Source of the DNA: Flavobacterium panacagri
GTDB lineage: Bacteria > Bacteroidota > Bacteroidia > Flavobacteriales > Flavobacteriaceae
DNA: 64,000 nucleotides
Assembly (NCBI RefSeq): GCF_030378165.1
Contig: NZ_CP119766.1
Coordinates: 5,146,001 to 5,210,000 of the forward strand
Direction: 5' to 3'
Shown here piece after piece: positions 8,768-16,313 of this stretch (positions within the stretch are counted from its first letter, which is position 1; each line of letters opens with the position of its first letter). Below the pieces are notes generated by a model, which saw only the letters and a program-made list of their open reading frames with translations, made no database searches and had not been told where the DNA came from. The translations under genes and the position numbers were made by a program.

Positions 8768-9187
8768 AATCATTCCGTAGGAATGTCTCGTCGGTAAAAA
8801 TGGCTAAAACAAACGTTCCTACGGAACGTAAAAAAATCACAACATCATGATTTTCTACCAATGAAATGTTCCGATGGAACATAGAAGCTACATTTCAATC
8901 ATTCCGTAGGAATATCTCATCGGTAAAATGGCGAAAACAAACGTTCGTACGGAACGTAAAAAAATCACAACATCATGATTTTCCACCAATGAAATGTTCC
9001 GATGGAACATAGAAGCTACATTTCAATCATTCCGTAGGAATGTCTCGTCGGTAAAATGGCGAAAACAAACGTTCCTACGGAACGTAAAACAATGACATCA
9101 TTATAATTTTCTACCAATGAAATGTTCCGATGGAACATCGAAGTTGTATTTCAATCATTCCGTAGGAATGTCTCATCGGTAAAAAGG
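8768..9187. repeat. Tandem cluster of a 128-bp repeat containing three palindromes
   Basis: Units begin at 8768, 8897, 9025 and 9153 (periods 129, 128 and 128 bp); the fourth is truncated after about 33 bp. Each full unit holds three short hairpins: CATTCCGTAGGAATG, CGTTCCTACGGAACG and GTTCCGATGGAAC. Copies differ by only a few substitutions (for example TCTCGTCGG or TCTCATCGG). The units lack the constant repeat/variable spacer form of a CRISPR and contain no open frame. They resemble the REP/BIME class of hairpin repeats. Confidence 0.9.
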
Positions 9188-9216
9188 GCTGTTTCTAAAT
9201 CGAAACAGCCCTTTTT
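9181..9216. terminator. Bidirectional terminator
   Basis: Perfect arms AAAAAGGGCTGTTTC (9181-9195) and GAAACAGCCCTTTTT (9202-9216) enclose a 6-nt loop. Flanking A and T tracts make it active in both directions. It lies 25 bp beyond the stop of the minus-strand GH3 gene and ends the plus-strand hydrolase/repeat region. Confidence 0.85.
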
Positions 9217-9241
9217 CACTAACTAACCAAACGATAATCAA

Positions 9242-11692
9242 TTAAGGTTTAAGCTCTGTAAACTTCGAATCTAATTCGAAAGCTTTCTTCACTTTCTCAA
9301 CTGTTATTTCTTTTGCAACCGAAAATTTTGCTGTTTTCTTAATGTCTGATGAAGAGGCTCCTATCAGTACATTATATTCGCCAGCTTCGGCAATCCAAGC
9401 GCTTTTATTTTCTAAGAAAGAAGCCAGATCTTTTGGCGATAAAGTCAATGTTAAGGTCTCACTCTCGCCTGCCTTTAATTCTTTTGTTTTAGCAAAAGCT
9501 TTTAATTCTTCTTTCGGTTTATCAATAGATTTTGAAGGAGCTGCAAGATATACTTGTACAACTTCTTTCCCAGAAACTTTTCCTGTATTTTTTATCGTAA
9601 CAGAAACCGTCAGTTTATCTTTGAATGATGATGAACTCAATTTCACATCCGTATATTCAAAAGAAGTATAGGATTTTCCGAAACCAAATTCGTATGAAGG
9701 TTTAATATTGAACGTATTAAAATAACGGTATCCCACATAAACACCTTCTTCATAAGTTACTTCCTGCGGATTATCAGCTGGAATTCCAGGGAAGTTTTTC
9801 GCCGAAGGAGTATCCGAATATTTCACTGGGAAAGTCATCGTTAATTTCCCAGACGGATTAATTTTTCCTGAAACCACATCTGCAACAGAATGTCCGCCCT
9901 CCTGACCTGGCTGCCAAGCTAATAAAATAGCATCTACTTTATCTTTCCAAGAAGCGGTTTCGATTACACCACCGATATTTAAAATCACAACTACTTTTTT
10001 CCCTTGATCATGAAAAGCTTTTGAGATTTTATCCAGCATTAGAATTTCTTCGTCTGCCATATTAAAATCGTTGTCTACCACTCTATCTCCGCCTTCTCCA
10101 GAATTTCTTCCAAGCGTTACAAAGGCAATTTCAGAACTTGCTGCCTTTTTAGCGATAAAAGCATCGTCCATTTTTAGTTCTGGAAGTCTTTCCGGCAAAG
10201 CTAAAATTCCTCTTGCTTTTCTGTTTTCTTTTTCAACTGCTACTTCTTTTTCTGCGTGTGGCTGGTATAAATCAACCAATTCTTTGTCTAGTTTATAACC
10301 TGCAGCCGTTAAACCTTCTAAAAGAGAAACCGTATGTTTGTTGTTTACACTTCCGCTTCCTGTACCGCCTGTAATCCAAGCGTATGAAGTAACTCCAAAT
10401 AAAGAAACCTCTTTTTGCTTGTCAGCGAAAGGCAATGCATTTTTTTCATTTTTAAGCAAAACCATTCCTTCTGCAGCCGCATTTCTGGTTACTGCTGCAT
10501 TTTTGGTTAAGTTTGGCTTATCGCTGTATTTGTATTTAGCAAAAGTCGGTGTTCGGAAAATGTATTCCAAAATTCTTTTCGCATTAGTATTGGCTACTTC
10601 CTGAGACAATTTACCAGAATTTAAAGCTTCCAATAATGCTTTTTTCTGAACAGGAATTCCCGGCATCAGTAAATCATTTCCGGCAATCATTTGTTTGACA
10701 ACATCTGAATTAGAACCTTTTTGAATCGATTCGAATCCTGGGAAACCACCGAACCAGTCTGTCATTACAATTCCTTTGTAACCCCATTCGTTTCTTAAAA
10801 CGTCTGTCAATAAATCTTTTCTCGCAGAAGTATATTCTCCGTTTAATTTATTGTAAGAAGACATCACTGTCCACGGATCAGATTCTTTAACCGTGATTTC
10901 GAAACCTTTCAAATAAACTTCTCTAATCGCTCTTTCTGAAACGTGTGCATTGATTGTCAAACGGTTACTTTCTTCATTATTTACGGCGAAGTGTTTAATC
11001 GAAGTTCCAACGCCTTGTGACTGAATTCCGTTTACAATTGCTGCCGCTGTTTTCCCTGAAATTAAGGGATCTTCAGAATAATATTCGAAGTTTCTTCCAT
11101 TCAATGGATTTCTGTGAATATTCAAGGCCGGTGCCAATAAAACATCAACTCCATACTCTTTAACCTCATTTCCCATTGCTTTACCCACTTCTTCCAAAAG
11201 CGCTTTATTCCACGTAGAAGCTAAAGCTGTTCCAACCGGAAATGCCGTTGCATAATAGGTTTTTGAATCATTTTCTCTGGTTGGCGCAATTCTCAGACCT
11301 GCCGGCCCATCGGCTACAACCGTTGCAGGAATACCGAATCGTTCAAAGGCTGCAGTTCCCCCTGCTGCGCCAGGAACCAATCCCTGTTTTGAATCGCCTA
11401 CTGGGCCTGTTAAGACTTCGATTCCAGGCATTCCTGTTCCGATTAGTAATTCAACTTTTTCTGCATTGGTCATTTCCTTGATAATCGCATCAATTCTCTG
11501 ATTAACAGAAAGGCGTGTATCTTCCCAAGAATCTAATTTTCCGTTTCTGTTGAAATCAGCAAACGTAAACCCTTTAATCGTAACAAGAGGCGGATTCGTT
11601 TCATCATTCGGAATGGTATTCCATGATAAATTAGAAAGCACTAACGCCGTCAAAAGCGTTACTCTGGCTGTTTTTATAATTGTATGTTTCAT
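9242..11692 (-). CDS. Glycoside hydrolase family 3 beta-glucosidase (BglX-like)
   Basis: This is an exported retaining glycosidase releasing terminal beta-linked sugars. After an N-terminal hydrophobic segment (about 10-25) there is a calcium-loop-like DFNRNGKLDSWED (47-59). The GH3 N-terminal barrel then carries VADGPAG, KHFAVNNEE (233-241) and the nucleophile Asp312 in VMTDWFGG. The GH3 C-terminal domain (about 400-640) and a fibronectin-III-like domain (about 695-770) follow. The 816-residue length fits periplasmic BglX-type enzymes. It is the last gene of the minus-strand operon headed by the receptor at 18572, 22 bp after the esterase. Specificity (gluco-, xylo- or mixed) cannot be fixed from sequence alone. 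Confidence 0.94.
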   Translation of the reverse strand: MKHTIIKTARVTLLTALVLSNLSWNTIPNDETNPPLVTIKGFTFADFNRNGKLDSWEDTRLSVNQRIDAIIKEMTNAEKVELLIGTGMPGIEVLTGPVGDSKQGLVPGAAGGTAAFERFGIPATVVADGPAGLRIAPTRENDSKTYYATAFPVGTALASTWNKALLEEVGKAMGNEVKEYGVDVLLAPALNIHRNPLNGRNFEYYSEDPLISGKTAAAIVNGIQSQGVGTSIKHFAVNNEESNRLTINAHVSERAIREVYLKGFEITVKESDPWTVMSSYNKLNGEYTSARKDLLTDVLRNEWGYKGIVMTDWFGGFPGFESIQKGSNSDVVKQMIAGNDLLMPGIPVQKKALLEALNSGKLSQEVANTNAKRILEYIFRTPTFAKYKYSDKPNLTKNAAVTRNAAAEGMVLLKNEKNALPFADKQKEVSLFGVTSYAWITGGTGSGSVNNKHTVSLLEGLTAAGYKLDKELVDLYQPHAEKEVAVEKENRKARGILALPERLPELKMDDAFIAKKAASSEIAFVTLGRNSGEGGDRVVDNDFNMADEEILMLDKISKAFHDQGKKVVVILNIGGVIETASWKDKVDAILLAWQPGQEGGHSVADVVSGKINPSGKLTMTFPVKYSDTPSAKNFPGIPADNPQEVTYEEGVYVGYRYFNTFNIKPSYEFGFGKSYTSFEYTDVKLSSSSFKDKLTVSVTIKNTGKVSGKEVVQVYLAAPSKSIDKPKEELKAFAKTKELKAGESETLTLTLSPKDLASFLENKSAWIAEAGEYNVLIGASSSDIKKTAKFSVAKEITVEKVKKAFELDSKFTELKP

Positions 11693-11714
11693 AATATATA
11701 GTTTTATTAAGTCC

Positions 11715-12605
11715 TTATTTAGTTAAAAATCCTTCCAGCGAAAGCCATTCTTCAAAACGAGTTTCCCAGGAATCAACTGGTAAATTTTGTTTTCCAGTTC
11801 CAAAACCGTGTCCGCCTTTTGAGTACATGTGTAATTCAACTGTCTGACCAGCATCCAGCCATTTGTTATACATTTGAATGCTTCTTGGAGCCAATTTCAA
11901 CTGATCGTCACTTGCTGCACAGACGAACATCGGAATCTTTTTATCTGGAGCAGGAACACTTAAAAGTTCTGGTCTTGGGCCGCCGTAAATATTCGCTACA
12001 AAATCTGGAAGCTGTTCTGGTTTGTTGTCTAAAACCGTTTCCATTGCCACAGTACTTCCAGCTGAAAAACCAATTATCCCCACTTTTTTAGTATCAATTC
12101 CGTATTTTGATGCATTAGCACGAACATAATTCAAAGCGTTTTTTCCGTCCTGCGCAGCCAGCTGAATTGTTGCCAGAGAGTTTTTCTCAAAAGCTGCTCT
12201 GTCTTTTAATTTATCCATCATTTCTCTTGCTGGATCGTTGGTTTCTGTTTTGTTGAGACGGTATTTTAAAACAAAAGCGGTAATTCCTTTTTTGCTTAAA
12301 ATTTCGGCCAGTTCTTTTCCTTCTCTGTTGATTGATAAACTCTGAAATCCTCCGCCAGGCGCAATCACAATAGCCGTTCCTGTATTTTTAACTCCTTTTG
12401 GAACTTGGTAAACAATTAAAGTCGGATCGGTTACATTGTAGACTACTTCGGTTTTAAATAAATCTGAGTACATCTCAGCTTCTTTTTGTGTCCAGTTTTC
12501 AGATCCCGGTGCTTTTTCCTGATATAATTTTATCGTTTCCTGTGCTCTTAAAGTGGTTCCTAAAAGCATGCAGAAAGCAAATAAAAGCGTCATTTGATTT
12601 TTCAT
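11715..12605 (-). CDS. Secreted alpha/beta hydrolase, carbohydrate-esterase-like
   Basis: The 296-residue protein has a clear signal peptide (MKNQMTLLFAFCMLLGTTLRA, cleaved near residue 21). The alpha/beta fold carries IAPGGGFQSL (oxyanion region), the nucleophile Ser181 in IGFSAGS, Asp233 or Asp234 (AASDDQLK) and His266 (KGGHGFG). This is the layout of Bacteroidota acetyl xylan esterases and bifunctional feruloyl/acetyl esterases. It lies between a nucleoside-hydrolase-fold protein and a GH3 enzyme with gaps of 16 and 22 bp, so it probably removes acyl groups from the saccharide handled by the GH3 enzymes. The actual ester is inferred, not shown. Confidence 0.88.
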   Translation of the reverse strand: MKNQMTLLFAFCMLLGTTLRAQETIKLYQEKAPGSENWTQKEAEMYSDLFKTEVVYNVTDPTLIVYQVPKGVKNTGTAIVIAPGGGFQSLSINREGKELAEILSKKGITAFVLKYRLNKTETNDPAREMMDKLKDRAAFEKNSLATIQLAAQDGKNALNYVRANASKYGIDTKKVGIIGFSAGSTVAMETVLDNKPEQLPDFVANIYGGPRPELLSVPAPDKKIPMFVCAASDDQLKLAPRSIQMYNKWLDAGQTVELHMYSKGGHGFGTGKQNLPVDSWETRFEEWLSLEGFLTK

Positions 12606-12621
12606 ACAATATGTTTTTTAG

Positions 12622-13653
12622 TTAGATTTTAGATAACTGAAGTTTGGCAAAGAAGTCTTCAAACATCAAACGAGTATCCAATTGAGTATAGACTCTGATG
12701 TTTCTCCCGTTATGGTTGGTTTCATAAAGTCCCTGTGCATTGATTGTAGGCGATAGTTTTAAAACATACGAACTCGAACTTGGATCGGCTTCAAAAGAAG
12801 ATTGCAACGCAGTTAATAAAACCAGCGGACTATCTCCCATAATATAAGTTTCGCCAACATGAAGATTAAATTGCTGTACTCGTTTCATGAGGCTTTCTAT
12901 TTTTTCAGCAAGGTATTCTCCAGTTTTTCCCTGTGGTTTTACTTTTAAAAACAATTCAGCATAAGACATTAAAGTCTGGCGATAGACATTTCTCGGTACT
13001 TGCCAGATTGGAATTTTCGAATCATTAAAAACCACTTGTCCTGCTGTAATATCAATTCCTAAATTGTATTCCAGCGAAGTATATCCTGGCGGCGGTGTTG
13101 CCAAATCAGTATATTCAGGGCCACCAATCCAAACGAGAGTAAGACGATCTGCAATTTTAGGTTCTATCAAATAGGCACTTGCAATTTCTGTCAAACCTGC
13201 GCCACAGACTACATAAAGCGGTGTTTTCACATCATCTCGCATCGCTTCTTTTACAATCGCCTTTGCTCCTTCTGAAATATTTGGCGTTTTAGCATCTTTC
13301 AATTGTAAATTGGAACCTTCATAAACTGGAAAAGAATTCTGAAGTTTCATGACTTCCAAAAATTCTTTTACTTTTTTCACAGCATTTGTTGCTGTTTCTG
13401 AAGAAGAATCAAAACCATCATCCGGTTTTAAATGTGACCCAATTATACCTCGAATTTCTGCCGAAGGCGATAAAATCTGATGCATCAATTGGAACAAACC
13501 ATCGGGATCACCGCTAAAATCATTGTCGACTATCACACGCATTCTCGGCACCACTAAATCTTTCGAAAATGATTTTTTTGATGTGGATTGTGCTTGAGAG
13601 CAAATGCTTAAAAGCAAACAAAACACTAATAATATCTTTATTTTATTTTTCAT
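12622..13653 (-). CDS. Secreted nucleoside-hydrolase-fold protein
   Basis: A signal peptide (cleavage near SQAQ, residue 22) precedes a domain of the inosine/uridine-preferring nucleoside hydrolase fold. The N-terminal Asp cluster is MRVIVDNDFSGDPDG (Asp43, Asp45, Asp49, Asp51), a variant of the calcium-binding DTDPGxDD motif. Later elements such as PLYVVCGAGLTEIA and LVWIGGPEYTD also fit. In Bacteroidota saccharide operons, proteins of this fold are exported and probably hydrolyse an N- or O-ribosyl or other glycosyl bond rather than salvage nucleosides. It sits directly upstream of the esterase (16 bp) and 337 bp after a GH3 gene. Substrate unknown. Confidence 0.82.
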   Translation of the reverse strand: MKNKIKILLVFCLLLSICSQAQSTSKKSFSKDLVVPRMRVIVDNDFSGDPDGLFQLMHQILSPSAEIRGIIGSHLKPDDGFDSSSETATNAVKKVKEFLEVMKLQNSFPVYEGSNLQLKDAKTPNISEGAKAIVKEAMRDDVKTPLYVVCGAGLTEIASAYLIEPKIADRLTLVWIGGPEYTDLATPPPGYTSLEYNLGIDITAGQVVFNDSKIPIWQVPRNVYRQTLMSYAELFLKVKPQGKTGEYLAEKIESLMKRVQQFNLHVGETYIMGDSPLVLLTALQSSFEADPSSSSYVLKLSPTINAQGLYETNHNGRNIRVYTQLDTRLMFEDFFAKLQLSKI

Positions 13654-13672
13654 CCTTTTACTGTTTTTCTTA

Positions 13673-13947
13673 TTTCACGCAGATTTTAAAAAGATTTAAG
13701 CAGATTCTGCAGATTTTATAGTTTTTGCCACCATACAATTTTTCATTTAAAATCTTTCAAATCTTTGAGCGACTTCGACTTCGCTCAGTCTGACAAATAT
13801 TGTCGATTTACTACTTGTTAGAAAAACTTTAAGTCTGTGTTGAATTAAAATTTCCCGCAGATTCTGCAGATTGAGCAGATTTGAATTAATAATCTGCGCT
13901 CATCTGCTTAAATCTTTTTAATCCCGATAACTATCGGGAGCGTGAAA
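13673..13947. repeat. Intergenic composite element bounded by imperfect inverted repeats
   Basis: The left arm (13673-13715) holds TTTCACGC, then an AGATTT/AAGATTTAAGCAGAT block. The right arm (13888-13947) holds the inverted form, interrupted by a small hairpin with arms TCCCGATA (13922-13929) and TATCGGGA (13932-13939). A further inner stretch (about 13765-13798) has GAGCGACTTCGACTTCGCTC. There is no coding frame. It fills the 337-bp gap between the nucleoside-hydrolase and second GH3 genes. It looks like a non-autonomous mobile or REP-type repeat island. Confidence 0.6.
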
Positions 13948-13952
13948 CGAAA

Positions 13953-13980
13953 AAACTTTGCGCCTTAGCGCCTTCGTGGC
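13953..13980. repeat. 28-bp gene-end repeat, copy 1
   Basis: AAACTTTGCGCCTTAGCG plus CCTTCGTGGC lies 10 bp beyond the stop codon of the minus-strand GH3 gene. Near-identical copies in the same orientation lie beyond the stops of the GH28 gene (50638-50665) and the symporter gene (52374-52401). Confidence 0.75.
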
Positions 13981-13990
13981 ATTAAAAAAA

Positions 13991-16303
13991 TTACTGCTTC
14001 TTGTAAATCTCTGTTCGGGCATCTTTAATAACTCCTTTCCAGTTCAATCCGTAAGCGAAATCATAAACATTCCCTTCAGAGTCTTTGTGTGGAATCATAT
14101 CATAAGGAACATCTTCAAATTGTTTTTCAACCGTTTCCATATTCGCTGGCATTTGAACCGGAAGTAATCCTGAAGGTTCTGTTTTTCCTGAAATAATATC
14201 CAAAACAGCCTGAGAAGAAACTCCGAAATTCAATACAATTCCGTCAACCTGTTTTTCGAATTCATTAAAAATCATTGGTTTTGAAGCAGTAACCGAAACA
14301 ATAACCGGTTTACCGTTCATCATATCTTTGGTATCGAGAATCGTTCTCAAATCCATAGTGTTGGCAGCGGTAACGGTTTTGTTTTTATAGGTTCTGTCTT
14401 TAATCGTTGGATCGATAACCTGATCTCCGGCCGCAATACTTTTCGCTCTGGCTTCCGTTGCGGTGTAAGTTCCGTATTGAAGGGAAATCGGTACATAACC
14501 ATTGCTTCCGTTTTGTCTGTCTTTCAAATCATAACCGCCTTCTAAACTCAGCGGACTCGTTACAAAAACAATGGCAAAATCGGCTTTTGAAGGATTTTCA
14601 GTAACATTGTAATATTTCTTAACCAATTCCAGATTTACTGGATATTCTAATTTTGGCTGACTCGCAACACCCCACCAATCTTTGGTTGAAGCCGTATAAA
14701 TCTTTGGAATAAAAACCGTTTTCTTTTCTTTTACAGGCAGAACCGCTGTTTTGTTTTTCAATAAAACAACCGATTTCAATTGTGCTTCATATCCTGCTTT
14801 CATAAATTCAGGATTTCCCACAACTGCTTTCGTTTCTTCTACATTCAAATAAGGATTCTCGAAAAGTCCAACTCTGAAAATATTCTTCAACAAACGAACA
14901 GCCGATCTTTCGAAACGAGCTCTCATAAAAGATTCTCCAAATTCTTTTACGCCCATTTCATAAGCTGCTAAAACTGGCATTTTATCATTATTCCCTCCAA
15001 ACTGATCTACTCCCGCAATAATTGCTTTGTAATGTCTGTCATTTATAGAAAGATTCTCCACTCCCCAAGGTTTTCCTGCAAAAAGATTCGGTGTTTTTCC
15101 TTCGTCACCCGTTACTAACCAATCGGTACAGACTACGCCGTCATAGCCGTATTTATCTCGAAGTAAATCGGTAATAATATATTTGCTGTAACCATTGGCT
15201 ACATTTTCGTTGTATTTTTTATCCTGATCAAAAGTGATGGTATAATAAGGCATCACTGCCGAAGCTTTGCTTGTTTTTCCTTTCAGTTTAAAAGCACCAT
15301 TAATAAAGGGATCAATATGTTGCTGTAAATTATTTCCTGGATAAACCGCAAATTTTCCGTAAGCCCAGTGTCCGTCTCGTCCGCCTTCTTCAGCACCACC
15401 ACTCGGCCAGTGTTTTACCATGGCATTGACACTTTTGTAACCCCAACCCTCTTTGATTTCGTCTTTTCCGTAAGAAGTCTGGAATCCGTCAATGTAAGCT
15501 CTTCCCATATCTCTTGTTAGAGCCGGGCTTTCGCCGAAAGTCATTGAAATTCTATACCATCTCGGTTCAGAACCTAAATCAATTTGTGGCGAAAGTGCTG
15601 TTGCAATTCCTAACGCACGATATTCTTTAGCCGCAATTTGTCCAAACTGTTCTACAATTTTTGGATCAAAAGTCGAAGCCATTCCCAATCCGTCTGGCCA
15701 CATAGAAATGGTTCCTCCTGCTCCAGCATTAAACTCAGAAGTTACATTTGCCGTATGGCGTGGATCTGTACTCGTATTGCTCGGAATTCCAAGTCCGATT
15801 CCTTCCACAAAAGCCTGCATATTATTATTCCACAAAGCGGCCGTTTCTGGAGTCTGAACACTTGTAATTAAAACATGACGCAGATTATCTTCTTTTAAAA
15901 AGGCTTTCTGCTGATCGGTTAAATCGGAAGCTTTGGCATTGCTTTCTGGAAATATTTTTCCGTTGTAAGTCCCTGCATTATAACCCGAAACTCCAGCTGG
16001 TAAAGCCTGATGACGACTGTAAAGCATCAATCCCGCGATTTGTTCAACGGACATTTTGGAAGCTAAATCTTTGGCTCTTTCATCTGCCGAAAGGCGCCAA
16101 TCTTCATATTTATCCAGCTTTCCGTTTTTATTTAAATCCTTAAACTTTTTTCCGTTAACCGTCAATATTTTGATGCCAGATTCAGGAGAATATCCCAAAT
16201 CTGCACCTTTATTATTTTTAACAATAGTAAAATTTCCTTGTTGTGCCTGCATCGTTACGCTTAGAAAAAAAGCGAAAGCGGCAGTTATGACTATTTTTTT
16301 CAT
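13991..16303 (-). CDS. Glycoside hydrolase family 3 protein, second paralogue
   Basis: An exported GH3 enzyme of 770 residues (signal peptide ending near MQAQ, residue 21). A calcium-loop-like DLNKNGKLDKYED (56-68) precedes the barrel. The catalytic nucleophile is Asp394 in VVCTDWLVTG. The substrate-site Lys-His is KHWPSGG (297-303), where the first GH3 in this operon has KHF. Large barrel insertions (about 300-370) set it apart from the 816-residue paralogue, so the two enzymes probably act on different linkages. It starts 10 bp after the receptor-like gene at 16314-18572 and is clearly co-transcribed with it. Confidence 0.92.
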   Translation of the reverse strand: MKKIVITAAFAFFLSVTMQAQQGNFTIVKNNKGADLGYSPESGIKILTVNGKKFKDLNKNGKLDKYEDWRLSADERAKDLASKMSVEQIAGLMLYSRHQALPAGVSGYNAGTYNGKIFPESNAKASDLTDQQKAFLKEDNLRHVLITSVQTPETAALWNNNMQAFVEGIGLGIPSNTSTDPRHTANVTSEFNAGAGGTISMWPDGLGMASTFDPKIVEQFGQIAAKEYRALGIATALSPQIDLGSEPRWYRISMTFGESPALTRDMGRAYIDGFQTSYGKDEIKEGWGYKSVNAMVKHWPSGGAEEGGRDGHWAYGKFAVYPGNNLQQHIDPFINGAFKLKGKTSKASAVMPYYTITFDQDKKYNENVANGYSKYIITDLLRDKYGYDGVVCTDWLVTGDEGKTPNLFAGKPWGVENLSINDRHYKAIIAGVDQFGGNNDKMPVLAAYEMGVKEFGESFMRARFERSAVRLLKNIFRVGLFENPYLNVEETKAVVGNPEFMKAGYEAQLKSVVLLKNKTAVLPVKEKKTVFIPKIYTASTKDWWGVASQPKLEYPVNLELVKKYYNVTENPSKADFAIVFVTSPLSLEGGYDLKDRQNGSNGYVPISLQYGTYTATEARAKSIAAGDQVIDPTIKDRTYKNKTVTAANTMDLRTILDTKDMMNGKPVIVSVTASKPMIFNEFEKQVDGIVLNFGVSSQAVLDIISGKTEPSGLLPVQMPANMETVEKQFEDVPYDMIPHKDSEGNVYDFAYGLNWKGVIKDARTEIYKKQ

Positions 16304-16313
16304 AGAATGAAAT

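Noticed and set aside
8768..9187. CRISPR array
   Set aside because: The repeat unit is 128 bp with no constant-repeat/variable-spacer alternation, and no cas genes are present.
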